A stretch of 46,048 nucleotides of DNA, from the NCBI GenBank assembly GCA_018813065.1, contig JAHJCH010000147.1, positions 1 to 46,048 of the forward strand, read 5' to 3'. The stretch comes from Myxococcota bacterium. GTDB lineage: Bacteria; Myxococcota_A; Bradymonadia; UBA7976; UBA1532. Below are positions 1-9,103 of this stretch, one piece after another. The position numbers were made by a program, and so were the translations under genes. The notes beneath the pieces were generated by a model that worked only from the letters and a program-made list of their open reading frames with translations, had not been told where the DNA came from and made no database searches. The stretch's first letter is position 1. Every line of letters begins with the position of its first letter.

Positions 1-256
1 CCGCCCAGTCGCCGCCGCCGCTGCCCCCAACGCTCGCCTCACCGCCCGCGCCCGCCTCGCCAGCGCCCCCCGCCTCACCGCCCGCGTCGGGCTCCTCCAA
101 CCACCCATTGTCGGGCAACCTATCGTCGGGCACGGCGTCCGGCTCGACGCCCAGATCAACTTGCTGAGCGCCCGCGTCCGCGGCGCCCTCTTCTTCGTTC
201 ACGACGCAGCCGCTGATCAGCAGCGATAATCCAAGGAGCGCGATGATGCGCGTCAT
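1..256 (-). CDS. Lipoprotein of unknown function (partial, N-terminal 85 residues)
   Basis: The reverse strand opens with ATG at 256, preceded by a GGAGGTG ribosome binding site about six bases upstream. The peptide begins with a short charged start, a hydrophobic stretch and a lipobox LISGC (Cys17), so it is predicted to be lipidated and anchored to a membrane. What follows is low complexity: an acidic Asp/Glu/Pro stretch and then a Gly/Ala/Glu-rich run of GGEAG-like words. This is a typical flexible linker between a lipid anchor and a folded domain. The folded part lies beyond the left edge of the window, so no function can be given. It sits downstream of the MopE-repeat lipoprotein on the same strand, about 80 bases away, and may share its transcript. 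Confidence 0.75.
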   Translation of the reverse strand, partial: MTRIIALLGLSLLISGCVVNEEEGAADAGAQQVDLGVEPDAVPDDRLPDNGWLEEPDAGGEAGGAGEAGAGGEASVGGSGGGDWA

Positions 257-334
257 CTCTACACCTCCACAGGAGAGCTTCTCCCTGTAAGAGACATGAC
301 GCCCGCGCGGATCAAACACTTTTTGAGTTTTATT

Positions 335-3193
335 TTAGGGGGCGGGGGGGCAGCCGAACGCGCCGATGATGCCGTAGATCTCACGGTTGGTGGCGTCGCG
401 GAGATCGTACCACGCGCTGAAGAAGCGCCCGCCGCTGTAGGTGAGGTGCGGGGCGAAGGAGCCGCCGTCGGCGTCGCTGAGCTGGAGGGCGCCGCCCAAC
501 GGCGCGCCCTGGGCGTCCAGCCAGGTAAAGATGATCTCGTGGTTGTTGACCCGCACCAGCTCCTGCCAGACCACGCCGACGCCTACGCCGCTGCTATAGA
601 GGCTGGGGTTGGTCGAGGAGAGCGGCGTGTTGGTCACGCGGTGATCCTCGCCGACCTTGCGCCCTTGGGCGTCCAGCCGCGCGGCGTAGATCTCGTTGTT
701 GCCGTCCCGAAGATCATACCAAGCGGCGAGAAAGCCCCCCTCCACGGCGACGAGGCTGGGGAAGTTGGAGGAGCGCGGCCCATCAGAGACGGCGATCCGC
801 GCGCCGTCGAGCTGCCCTTGGGCGTTGATCCGCTGAAAGTAGACGTCCACGTCGTTGTCGGCGAGATCGGCGTAGATCACCGCAAAGCCCGCCCCCGCTG
901 GCGCGATGTTGGGCACCGAGGCTTGGCCGCTGACGCCCACCGGGCGGGCGCTGATGAGCAAGGGCTCGCCCAGCAGCGCGCCCTGCTCATCGACACGGGC
1001 GAAGTAGATGTCTTGCTGATCTTGGGCGTCTCGCCCCACCCAGATCAGGCCGTAGATCCCGTCGTTGTAGGCGAGGCGAGGGTTACGGGCGTCCTCCTGC
1101 GTGGCCAAGAGCCGCTCATCGGCCAGCCCCACGCCGTCGGCGTCGATCCGGCGATAGACGATCTGGGCGTTGCCCCGGAAGGTGTGCCAAGCCACCAGCC
1201 CGCCCTCGGCGCCCCAGGCGATGTCGGGCTCGTAGTGATCGCCGCCCAGCGCGGAGATCGGCCGCGCGGCGACGCGCTCAGCTCCGTTGAGATCCCGCGC
1301 TTGGAAGTAGATCCGCGCGTCGCGCAGCCCCTCGCTGAGCATGGCGTCCGACCAGACCACTTGGAAGCCGCCGTCATGGGCGCTGACGCGCGGCGTGGAA
1401 GAGCTCTCCGCCGCGTGGGTGAGCCGCAGCTCTGGGCCGCTGAAGGGGGTGACGTCCTCGTCAATGAGGTTGTCGCAGTCATCATCGACGCCATCGCAGG
1501 TGTCCTCGATGACCTGGGGGATGTCCTCATCGGCGAGGCCGTCGCAGTCATCGTCAACGCCATCGCAGGTGAGGTCTTGTTGGACCTCGGGCGCCCCCGG
1601 CGCGCAGGGGATCTCGGCGCCATCGACGCAGGCCGAGGGCGTGGCCGTGGCGCGGCAGGCGCCGACGCCGCAGGTGAGGGTGGGGGCGTAGTCCTCGTCG
1701 ATCAGGCCATCGCAGTCTTCGTCGATCCCATCGCAGCGCAGATCCAGATCAAACTCCGGCCGCGCGGGCTCGCAGGCGTTGAGGCGCCCATAGACGCAGC
1801 TGGAGGTGCGCACGCACACGCCCTCACCGCAGGGCTCATCCTGGTGATCCTCGTCGATCTCGCCGTCGCAGTCATTGTCCAGCCCGTCGCAGAGATCCTC
1901 GGCGGCGGCGGGGCCGGGTTGACACGCGATCTCCACGCCATCGACGCAGCTTGAGGGCGTCGCTGTCTGGCGGCAGACCCCCCGGCCGCACTGGGCGTCG
2001 GGCAAGTAATCCTCATCCACCTGACCATCACAGTCGCCGTCGATCCCATCGCAGTTGGCGTCATTGAGCGCGCCGATCCCAGGAGCGCAGGGGGTGAAGA
2101 CGCCGCTGACGCAGCTCGACGGCCTCGCCTGCGCGCGGCAGATCCCCTCGCCGCACTGCTCGTCCGGCGTGAAGCCATCATCGGCGACGCCATCGCAGTC
2201 TTGATCCACGCCGTCGCAGTCCTCGTCATCGCCCTGGGGGGGGCCTGGCTGGCACTCGATCTCCACGCCATCGACGCACCGAGAGGGCGTCGCCGTCTGG
2301 CTACAGACGCCTTGGCCGCAGCGCGTAATCGGGGTGTAGCCTTCGTCGATCTCATCATCACAGTCATTGTCGATGCCATCGCAGCGCTCGGCGCTGGGCA
2401 GGATCTCATCGACGCAGGCGCCGAGGCGGCCCGCCTCGCAGGGGCGAAAGCCGCCCTGGCACGCGCCGTGGCCGAGCGTCTGGGGGGGGCCGCTGTAGCA
2501 AGGCACCGCCAGCGTCTCGGGCGCCTCGTCGATCTCATCATCGCAGTCATCGTCGAGCCCATTGCACGTCTCCTCGATGGCTTGGCTCAGGCTGCCGCTG
2601 GGGCCTGTGCTGCAACGCACCCCGCCCTGCTCATCGCACTCGATGAAGCCGACGCCGCAGCGCCCCGGCGGATCGCAGGCGTCGGCGAGGCCCAGGCCGT
2701 CATCCACGGCGCCGTTGCAGTCATTGTCCTCACCGTCGCAGATCTCCGGCTCAGGGAAGCGACCGTCTGGGCATGGGTTGATCAAGGCGTCGATGATCGC
2801 GTCCGGCGCGGCGTCGATGGGCAAGGCGTCCTCAATCGGCAGCGCGTCCTCAATCGGCAGCGCGTCCTCAATCGGCAGCGCGTCCTCAATCGGCAGCGCG
2901 TCCTCAATCGGCAGCGCGTCCTCAATCGGCAGCGCGTCCTCAATCGGTAGGGCGTCCTCGATGGGCAGGGCGTCCTCAATCGGCAGGGCGTCCTCAATCG
3001 GCAGGGCGTCCTCAATCGGCAGGGCGTCGTCGATGACACGGCGGTCCGTCTCCGCCCGCGCGTCGATCGTTGATGGGCCTTGATCGACGCTCACATCCAG
3101 CGTCGTCACGTCCGTCGCCCCGTCGTCGCAGCCCAAGGCCAAGATGAGCAGGCCGCCTCGCAGCGCGCGGCCCAGCGCTCTCCTCTTCATCAT
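335..3193 (-). CDS. Large lipoprotein with acidic hexapeptide repeats, nine MopE-type Asp-rich repeats and a propeller-like C-terminus
   Basis: The 952-residue product starts with a signal peptide ending in lipobox LALGC (Cys22). The start is ATG 3193 with GGAGAG five bases upstream; ATG 3190 is also possible. Residues 57-122 are eleven ALPIED hexapeptides. Residues about 150-585 hold nine copies of a Cys/Asp-rich motif of the form CDGxDxDCDGxxDE, the MopE-type putative metal-binding repeat, which resembles calcium-binding loops. Between copies lie Cys-containing spacers such as CGxGxCRxTATPSxCVDG. Residues about 595-940 contain about six 50-residue units with W-x-D-x-RD and IYFxRxDxxG patterns, as in secreted beta-propellers. 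It is probably an exported, surface-attached, disulfide- and Ca-stabilised protein. Asp at position +2 after the lipid Cys is notable. The ligand is unknown. Confidence 0.85.
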   Translation of the reverse strand: MMKRRALGRALRGGLLILALGCDDGATDVTTLDVSVDQGPSTIDARAETDRRVIDDALPIEDALPIEDALPIEDALPIEDALPIEDALPIEDALPIEDALPIEDALPIEDALPIEDALPIEDALPIDAAPDAIIDALINPCPDGRFPEPEICDGEDNDCNGAVDDGLGLADACDPPGRCGVGFIECDEQGGVRCSTGPSGSLSQAIEETCNGLDDDCDDEIDEAPETLAVPCYSGPPQTLGHGACQGGFRPCEAGRLGACVDEILPSAERCDGIDNDCDDEIDEGYTPITRCGQGVCSQTATPSRCVDGVEIECQPGPPQGDDEDCDGVDQDCDGVADDGFTPDEQCGEGICRAQARPSSCVSGVFTPCAPGIGALNDANCDGIDGDCDGQVDEDYLPDAQCGRGVCRQTATPSSCVDGVEIACQPGPAAAEDLCDGLDNDCDGEIDEDHQDEPCGEGVCVRTSSCVYGRLNACEPARPEFDLDLRCDGIDEDCDGLIDEDYAPTLTCGVGACRATATPSACVDGAEIPCAPGAPEVQQDLTCDGVDDDCDGLADEDIPQVIEDTCDGVDDDCDNLIDEDVTPFSGPELRLTHAAESSSTPRVSAHDGGFQVVWSDAMLSEGLRDARIYFQARDLNGAERVAARPISALGGDHYEPDIAWGAEGGLVAWHTFRGNAQIVYRRIDADGVGLADERLLATQEDARNPRLAYNDGIYGLIWVGRDAQDQQDIYFARVDEQGALLGEPLLISARPVGVSGQASVPNIAPAGAGFAVIYADLADNDVDVYFQRINAQGQLDGARIAVSDGPRSSNFPSLVAVEGGFLAAWYDLRDGNNEIYAARLDAQGRKVGEDHRVTNTPLSSTNPSLYSSGVGVGVVWQELVRVNNHEIIFTWLDAQGAPLGGALQLSDADGGSFAPHLTYSGGRFFSAWYDLRDATNREIYGIIGAFGCPPAP
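2826..3025 (-). repeat. 18-bp tandem repeat coding for ALPIED, about 11 copies
   Basis: Eleven in-frame 18-base units read ALPIED on the minus strand and form the linker directly behind the lipid anchor of the MopE-repeat lipoprotein. The copies in the lower-coordinate half are almost all identical and share GCGTCCTCAATCGGCAGC on the plus strand. The higher-coordinate copies carry AGGG instead of AGCG, and one unit is further diverged (GATGGG, TCGATG). The high identity suggests recent expansion by slippage or unequal crossing over. Because units are 18 bases long, copy-number change would alter linker length without shifting frame. Confidence 0.95.
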
Positions 3194-3333
3194 CGCGCTC
3201 TCCAGAGTCTATGCGTCGCTGACAAGATAGATCGTCGCGGTGAGGTCGCGCGCCCCTCGGCGTTAACCTCTTATTTTTTCTCCCTGGGGGCGCTAGATTC
3301 GGAGCGCGATTCGTGTAGGTGATGGGGGGAGCA

Positions 3334-6300
3334 ATGAGCCGATTATTTGACGCGCGCTATGAGCTGCTGGCGGAGCTGGGGCGCGGGGGGATGGGGGTCG
3401 TCTACCGCGCCCTCGATCACGCCACGGGCCGCGTCTGCGCCCTCAAGCGCCTCTCCAGCCGGCTGCGGACCAACCCCGACGCCCAGCTGCTCTTCCGCGA
3501 TGAGTTTCGGCGGATGAGCGCCATCCGCCACCCCCACTTCACCGAGGCGTATGATCTCGGCGGCTTCCCCCACCAGCCATACTTCACCATGGAGTGGGTG
3601 GATGGGCAGAGCCTCGCCGCGCTGGGGCCGCTCGATCTCGAAGGCTACGCGGGCATCGCCACCCAGCTCCTTCAAGCCCTCTCCTTCCTCCACGCCCGTG
3701 GCTGGCTGCACCGCGATCTTAAGCCCGACAACCTCTATCTCACCGCCGAGGGGCGCCTCAAGGTCATGGATCTGGGCTTGATGTTCCCCATTGGGCAAGC
3801 CGATGAGGGGCACCGGCGCGGCACGCCCGCCTACCTCGCGCCGGAGATCATCCGCTGGGAGACGCTGCGCGAGGGCGTCGATCTCTACGCGTTCGGCGTC
3901 GTCAGCTTTGAGCTGCTCTCAGGGCGGCGGCCCTTCGTGGGGCAAACCCCTGAGCTGATCCAGGCCCACCTCAGCGAGCCGCCCCCCCTCCTCTCTGATC
4001 TGCGCCCGGATCTGCCCAGGGGCCTCACCCAGATCATCCACCGGGCCTTGGAGAAGCGCCCCGAGGATCGCTACGCGGACGTCGCCGATCTGGCCCGCGA
4101 TCTCTCGGCGCTCCTCAACCGCCCCCTCGGGCTGGAGACGGCGGCGCAGCGCAAGGGCTACCTCTCCACGCATCGCCTCATCGGCCGCGAGGCGCCCTGG
4201 GCGGCGCTCTCAGAGGCCCTCCAGCGGCTCGATGAGGGGCAGGGCAGCGCCGCGCTGCTCTGCGCGGACTCTGGCGTGGGCAAGAGCCGCCTCTTGAGGG
4301 AGGCGCGCGTCGAGGCGCAGGCCCAGGGCTTCTACGTGCTCTCGGCCACGGCGCGCGCGGGGCACAACGCCCCCTTCGCCTTGGCGCGCGCCCTCTTTAA
4401 ATCCGCGGCCATTGAGGTTGAGGTGTGGACGGCGGAGGCCCTGATCCTCGCCCTCCAGCGCCTCGGTCGGCCTGTCCTCCTGTGCGCCGATGATCTTCAG
4501 TGGGCTGATGGCCCGAGCTTGAAGCTGTGGAATGAGCTGATCCGCGCGCTGCGCGGCGCCCCGGTCTTGTTCCTCGGCGCGCTGCGCCCAGAGGGCCTGG
4601 AGGGGCAGCAGCCGCTGTGGCAGATCGTCGATGAGGGCTTGGCGACGCGCCTTGATCTTGAGCCCTTTGATCGCGCGACGCTCGCCGCGCTGTTGACGGC
4701 GATGCTCCCCGGCGCGCGGGTGCCGGAGGCCTTCATCGACGAGATCTACCGACGCTCGGGGGGCAACGCCTTCTTCGTCGATGAGCTGCTGCGCGCCCTC
4801 GTGGATCACGATCTCTTGGGGCGCCAGGAGGGTCAGTTCACCTGCCCCGAGGATCTGAGCGCCAGCGACGGGCTGCCTCAGCGGCTGGGCGAGGCGCTGT
4901 GGGCGCGCGCCGCGCAGGCCTCGCCTTCAGCGCGCCGCCTCTTATCCGCTGCGGCGGTCCTCACCGGCCCTGTCGCCTTGGTGGATCTGGGGCTGATCGC
5001 CGGGCTGAGCGATGACGCGGTGCTGGAGGGCTTTCAAAGCCTGGAGCGTCGCCACCTGCTGCGGCGCGTCGAGGGGGGCGTGGACTTCGTACACAGCCAA
5101 GCGCGCCGCTTGATCTATGAGGGGCTCAGCCCCGAGGAGGCGCGCGCGCTGCACCTGGGGGCCGCCACCCATATGGCGCAGGCCCAGCCCCTCGATCTGC
5201 CCGCCTTGGCCTACCAATTCAGCCACGCCCAGCGCGCCGAGGAGGCCATCCACTACGCCCAAGCGGCGGCGACCGAGGCGCTGGCCCTTGGGGCGGAGAG
5301 CGAGGCCTTCGCCCACCTCAAGATCGCCGCGCGGCACCTTGAGGCTCAGAGCCCCCAGCCCACCGACGCCCTCCTCGCCATCTATGATCAGGTGGCGGGG
5401 CTCTCCGGCGCCGTCTGGGAGGACGCCCCGACCTGCCTGCGCTGGTTCGAGTCAGCCATCGCCATCCACCGCCAGCGCGGCGATGACGTCTTTGGGCTGT
5501 CGCTGTCTTCGATGATCACCCACACCATCGCGGGGCGCTATGGCGAGGCGCACCAGATCCTCGATCAGATCAGCGTGGGGATCACGGCGGGGACGGAGCC
5601 TTGGGCGGTGCTCTACGGCGTCGGCGCCTGCCTCTTGGCTTGGTATGAGGGCGATCAGCGCGCCTGCCTGCGCTGGTCCACCCAGGCCATCGAGATCTTC
5701 GAGGGGCTGCTGAGCGAGGCCGACGCGCCAGGCCGCTTTCACCCCTACGCCTGGGCGCTGTTTTGGCGCGAGAAGGCCCATGCCTACCTGGGGCTGCCCG
5801 TGGACGAGGCGCGCGTCGAGGCGGTGGCGCGGATGGCCGAGGTGGGGCGCGCCGATCCGGTGATCCTCTGGCACACCCGCACCGCCCTGGGGGCGCGGGC
5901 GGGCTTCACGGGCCGCATGGATGATCTCAAGGCCTGGAAGGCCGTCGCCGAGCAGACCTCGGCGGCGATGGGTCGTATGTACTGGTTTGAGTGTTGGATC
6001 TCACACTCCTGGGTCTATGGGCTCCTCGGCGCCTTCCACCTCGCCCCCGCCGCCGCCCACATCGCGCGCCTCTTCTCCAGCCCCGATCCCTATCAACGGC
6101 GGCTGGGCGCCTTGTTCTCGGGTCGCCTCGCGCTGGCCAAGGGCGATCTGGATGAAGCCAAGCGACACCTTGAGGGCTTTTTGCGCGAGGAGGAGGCCGA
6201 CGGGCCGGATAACTCCTACCTGGAGGGCTTTATCTACCTCGCCTTCACGCACCTGGCGGCGGGGGAGGCGCCCCGCGCGCGGGCCCTGACGGCGCGGGGT

Positions 6301-6723
6301 CAGGCGATGGCGACGCAGGCCGATAACCCGCTGCTGCGGCTCCAGTTTTATCGCCTTGAGGCGGAGTGCGCCGCCCAGCAGGGGGAGATCGAGGCGGCCA
6401 AGGCGGCGCTGACGCAGGCGGCGCGACTGGCGGATGAGGGGCGCAACGCCATCCAGCGTGGCTGGATCGCCTTGCAGCGGGCGCGCTTGGAGCAGACCGC
6501 CGATGAGGCCGCCCCAGAGCTGGAGGAGGCGCGCGAGGCCTTTGAGACCTTGGGGTATGAGCGCCTGGTGCGCGCCGTGCGCGCCGTCAGCCAGACCCTC
6601 TCCGATCCGCACCTCAGCGCCTCACAAGAGCGCGCCTTCGCCTCAAGCAGCGCCCAGCTGATGACGTCCTTGACCTTGCTCAACGATGACGACAGCCTTG
6701 AGACACAACTCGCCGAGGGGTGA
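3334..6723 (+). CDS. Ser/Thr protein kinase fused to AAA ATPase and TPR-like sensor region
   Basis: This 1129-residue soluble protein has three parts. Residues about 8-265 are a Hanks-type kinase: glycine loop GRGGMGVVYRA, catalytic loop HRDLKPDN (about 126-133), and DLG in place of DFG at about 146. A GTPAYLAPE activation segment follows. Residues about 285-540 are an AAA_16-type ATPase, with P-loop SGVGKS at about 313-318 and Walker B LLCADDLQWAD. The remaining 550 or so residues are Ala/Leu/Glu-rich helical repeats of TPR type. In-frame starts exist at 3319 (GTG) and 3322, but the GGGGGGAG at 3324-3331 points to ATG 3334. The architecture matches the N-terminal part of HstK-like multidomain kinases, in which the ATPase-TPR region senses a signal. 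The FHA-histidine kinase gene begins 6 bases after the stop, so the two are probably co-transcribed. Confidence 0.93.
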   Translation: MSRLFDARYELLAELGRGGMGVVYRALDHATGRVCALKRLSSRLRTNPDAQLLFRDEFRRMSAIRHPHFTEAYDLGGFPHQPYFTMEWVDGQSLAALGPLDLEGYAGIATQLLQALSFLHARGWLHRDLKPDNLYLTAEGRLKVMDLGLMFPIGQADEGHRRGTPAYLAPEIIRWETLREGVDLYAFGVVSFELLSGRRPFVGQTPELIQAHLSEPPPLLSDLRPDLPRGLTQIIHRALEKRPEDRYADVADLARDLSALLNRPLGLETAAQRKGYLSTHRLIGREAPWAALSEALQRLDEGQGSAALLCADSGVGKSRLLREARVEAQAQGFYVLSATARAGHNAPFALARALFKSAAIEVEVWTAEALILALQRLGRPVLLCADDLQWADGPSLKLWNELIRALRGAPVLFLGALRPEGLEGQQPLWQIVDEGLATRLDLEPFDRATLAALLTAMLPGARVPEAFIDEIYRRSGGNAFFVDELLRALVDHDLLGRQEGQFTCPEDLSASDGLPQRLGEALWARAAQASPSARRLLSAAAVLTGPVALVDLGLIAGLSDDAVLEGFQSLERRHLLRRVEGGVDFVHSQARRLIYEGLSPEEARALHLGAATHMAQAQPLDLPALAYQFSHAQRAEEAIHYAQAAATEALALGAESEAFAHLKIAARHLEAQSPQPTDALLAIYDQVAGLSGAVWEDAPTCLRWFESAIAIHRQRGDDVFGLSLSSMITHTIAGRYGEAHQILDQISVGITAGTEPWAVLYGVGACLLAWYEGDQRACLRWSTQAIEIFEGLLSEADAPGRFHPYAWALFWREKAHAYLGLPVDEARVEAVARMAEVGRADPVILWHTRTALGARAGFTGRMDDLKAWKAVAEQTSAAMGRMYWFECWISHSWVYGLLGAFHLAPAAAHIARLFSSPDPYQRRLGALFSGRLALAKGDLDEAKRHLEGFLREEEADGPDNSYLEGFIYLAFTHLAAGEAPRARALTARGQAMATQADNPLLRLQFYRLEAECAAQQGEIEAAKAALTQAARLADEGRNAIQRGWIALQRARLEQTADEAAPELEEAREAFETLGYERLVRAVRAVSQTLSDPHLSASQERAFASSSAQLMTSLTLLNDDDSLETQLAEG

Positions 6724-6729
6724 CGCGCG

Positions 6730-9084
6730 GTGTTCCAACTCTTTCGGATCGAAGACAACCGCGTTACGGGCCAAATCCGGCTCTTGAAGTCCATCTATCG
6801 CTTGGGGCGTGATCGTAAAAATGACGTGCGGTTCAGCTCGATCCGCGTCTCTCGCTTCCACGCCCAGCTCACCTGGGAGGGGGCGGGCTTTCAGATCCGA
6901 GACCTGGAGAGCGCCAACCACACCCGCGTCAACGGGCGAGAGATCACCGACGCGGCGCTCAGGAGCGGCGATTATATCGATCTGGGCGCGGGGGCCAGCC
7001 TGCTCTACCTGGAGGAGGAGTCTGGCGCGCGGCTGAACCTCAGCGATCTGAACGGCGAGCAGACCTACATCTCGCTGCACCACGCCCTGCACTCCAACGC
7101 CGCGCTCAAGGAGATCATCGGCGCGCTCCTGGATGAGATCATGGCGCTGATGAAGGCCCAGCGCGGCTTCATCGCCTTGGTCCAAGATGGGCGGCTTCAG
7201 ATTAAGGAGGGCGTCGCGCGCAACCTGGAGCTGATCGATGAGGTCAAGCTGGCGGAGTCGATCATCCTTGAGGCGCTCAAGAGCGGCGAGGTCCAGATCA
7301 TCGATAACAGCCTCGCCACGCACAGCATGATTGACCTCTCGCTGTCCCAGGTCATCTGTGGCCCCTTGACCCTCCACGGCGAAGCGCGGGGGCTCATCTA
7401 CCTCGACACACAGTTCCAGCCGCAGATCCCCAGCGAGCGGCGGCTTAGCCTCTTCAAGATGCTGTGTGATCAAGCCATCATCGCCATTGAGAACAACCGG
7501 ATGTATACGGATCTCTTGGCGATGACCCAGGCCCAAGAGACGCTGGTGCGCGAGAAGCAGCGTCGCTTGGAGATCAAGGACGAGATGTTTCGGGTGCTCT
7601 CAGAGCACTCCGCGCAGGGGATCTTCTTGGTGCGTGAGGGGCGGCTGACCTACTGTAACCGGGCCTTTGAGGCCATGGTGGGGGGGCGACAGCTCAGCGC
7701 GCTGCTGCGCTGGGGGGCGGGGCGCTATGAGGCGGCGCTGCGTGAGGCGCTGGGGCTGAGCGGGGTGACGTTGGCGGCGCGTCGCGTGGCCCTCAGCTGC
7801 CTGGAGCCCGCGCCCCAGCACCTTGAGGTACACACCCAGCCGCTGCCCGCCCACCTCAACGGGGTGCAGGGCTTCATCATCGACGTCACCCAGCAGCGGC
7901 TGCTCCATGATCAGCTCCTCGGCGCCCAGCGGATGGAGGCCGTCGCCCGGCTCGCCAGCGGCCTGGCCCATGACTTCAATAACCTCCTGACGGTGATCCG
8001 AGGCGGCGTCGATCTCCTCGCCTTGGAGGCGGAAGATCCCACCGACAAGATCTTCGCGGATATCCGCGGCGCGTGTCAGCACGGCGCTGATCTGACCAAG
8101 CAGCTGCTGGCCTTGGGTAAGAAGCGCGCGCAGAACCGACAGATCATCGATCTCAATGAGGCCGTTGGGGAGACATACACCCTGCTCAAGCACGCCCTGC
8201 CCAGCGGGATCGAGTGCGTCGTCTACCCCGCGCCGACGCCGACGCTCATTGAGATTGATCCCACCGAGCTGTCACGGGCGCTGCTGAACATGGGCGTCAA
8301 CGCGCGGGACGCCATCGAGGGCGAGGGGCGCATCGAGCTGAGGGTGACGACGCTCTCAACGAGCCCGAGCCTGCACAAGCGTTTCCCCTGGCTCAGCCAA
8401 GGCCCGCTGGCCTGCGTCTCGATCCGCGACACGGGCGTGGGCATGAGCGCGGCGACGCGCCAGCGCATCTTCGAGCCCTTCTTCTCCACCAAGGGGCGGC
8501 GAGGCGGCAGTGGGCTGGGGTTGGCGGTGGTCTATAAGTTCATCGAGGAGAGCCACGGCGCCATCGACGTTGACAGCGTCGAGGGCCAGGGCACCACGTT
8601 TCACATCTACCTGCCGCTGAGCGAGGCCGCCCCGCTCGCACGGGAGCTGTCGCCGCCCTCCTTGCCCACCGAGGGGCTGGATGTGCTCCTCGCCGATGGG
8701 CAGTCCACCGTGCGTGACATCCTTGGGACACTCCTCGGCCGCCATGGCTACCATGTCCGCGCGGCGCAGGATCATGAGGCCCTGCTCAAGCTGGTCGCCG
8801 ACGATCCACCTGACGTGGTGCTGCTTGACAGCGCGCTGCCCAAGATCGGCGCGTTTGAGGCCTATCGTCAGCTGCGCGCCCGTCACCCCCAGCTGCGCGT
8901 CTTGATCCTCAGCGGCGCGGCGACGTCCCCGCCCAACCCGCCCTTTGGGGGCTGGCCGCCGATCCTGCTCAAGCCCATCAACGTCGAGCAGCTCGTCAAG
9001 ACGATCGAGCGGATGGGCAGCCCGCATATCGAGGAGGAGAGCACGCCGACGCAGGTCATCAACGTGCCGACTATCCCGCCCTGA
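6730..9084 (+). CDS. FHA-GAF-PAS hybrid histidine kinase with C-terminal receiver
   Basis: The product has 784 residues and no obvious membrane segment. The N-terminal FHA domain (about 20-90) shows GR-x(11)-SRFH and a VNG turn, and would bind phosphothreonine peptides. A GAF domain (about 110-250) and a PAS-like domain (about 285-390) follow. The histidine kinase core has its H-box in ASGLAHDFNNLL (His414), N-box NARDAIEG near 523, DTGVGMS, and GGSGLGLAVVY. The receiver (about 645-770) keeps phosphoacceptor Asp700 (VVLLDSALPK) and Lys748 (LLKP). Translation starts at GTG 6730, 6 bases after the kinase stop, with GAGGGG nine bases upstream. The gene order suggests that the Ser/Thr kinase phosphorylates something the FHA domain reads, linking Thr and His/Asp phosphorylation. 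No DNA-binding output domain is present. Confidence 0.92.
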   Translation: MFQLFRIEDNRVTGQIRLLKSIYRLGRDRKNDVRFSSIRVSRFHAQLTWEGAGFQIRDLESANHTRVNGREITDAALRSGDYIDLGAGASLLYLEEESGARLNLSDLNGEQTYISLHHALHSNAALKEIIGALLDEIMALMKAQRGFIALVQDGRLQIKEGVARNLELIDEVKLAESIILEALKSGEVQIIDNSLATHSMIDLSLSQVICGPLTLHGEARGLIYLDTQFQPQIPSERRLSLFKMLCDQAIIAIENNRMYTDLLAMTQAQETLVREKQRRLEIKDEMFRVLSEHSAQGIFLVREGRLTYCNRAFEAMVGGRQLSALLRWGAGRYEAALREALGLSGVTLAARRVALSCLEPAPQHLEVHTQPLPAHLNGVQGFIIDVTQQRLLHDQLLGAQRMEAVARLASGLAHDFNNLLTVIRGGVDLLALEAEDPTDKIFADIRGACQHGADLTKQLLALGKKRAQNRQIIDLNEAVGETYTLLKHALPSGIECVVYPAPTPTLIEIDPTELSRALLNMGVNARDAIEGEGRIELRVTTLSTSPSLHKRFPWLSQGPLACVSIRDTGVGMSAATRQRIFEPFFSTKGRRGGSGLGLAVVYKFIEESHGAIDVDSVEGQGTTFHIYLPLSEAAPLARELSPPSLPTEGLDVLLADGQSTVRDILGTLLGRHGYHVRAAQDHEALLKLVADDPPDVVLLDSALPKIGAFEAYRQLRARHPQLRVLILSGAATSPPNPPFGGWPPILLKPINVEQLVKTIERMGSPHIEEESTPTQVINVPTIPP

Positions 9085-9103
9085 GCCGACGATCCCCTGA
9101 GCC

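Noticed and set aside
335-360. G-rich run near 337-350 considered as a G-quadruplex or terminator element
   Set aside because: It lies at the 3' end of the MopE-repeat gene and shows no hairpin plus T-tract. A quadruplex cannot be judged from a single run in GC-rich DNA.
296-1954. A 552-residue plus-strand frame opposite the MopE-repeat lipoprotein
   Set aside because: It mirrors the repeat periodicity of the opposite strand (DxVVV/VIVDAIA words recur) and has no start signal or family likeness. Long antisense frames are expected in GC-rich coding DNA.
2826-3025. The 18-bp array considered as a CRISPR
   Set aside because: Units are contiguous without spacers, stay in frame and code for ALPIED within a lipoprotein.
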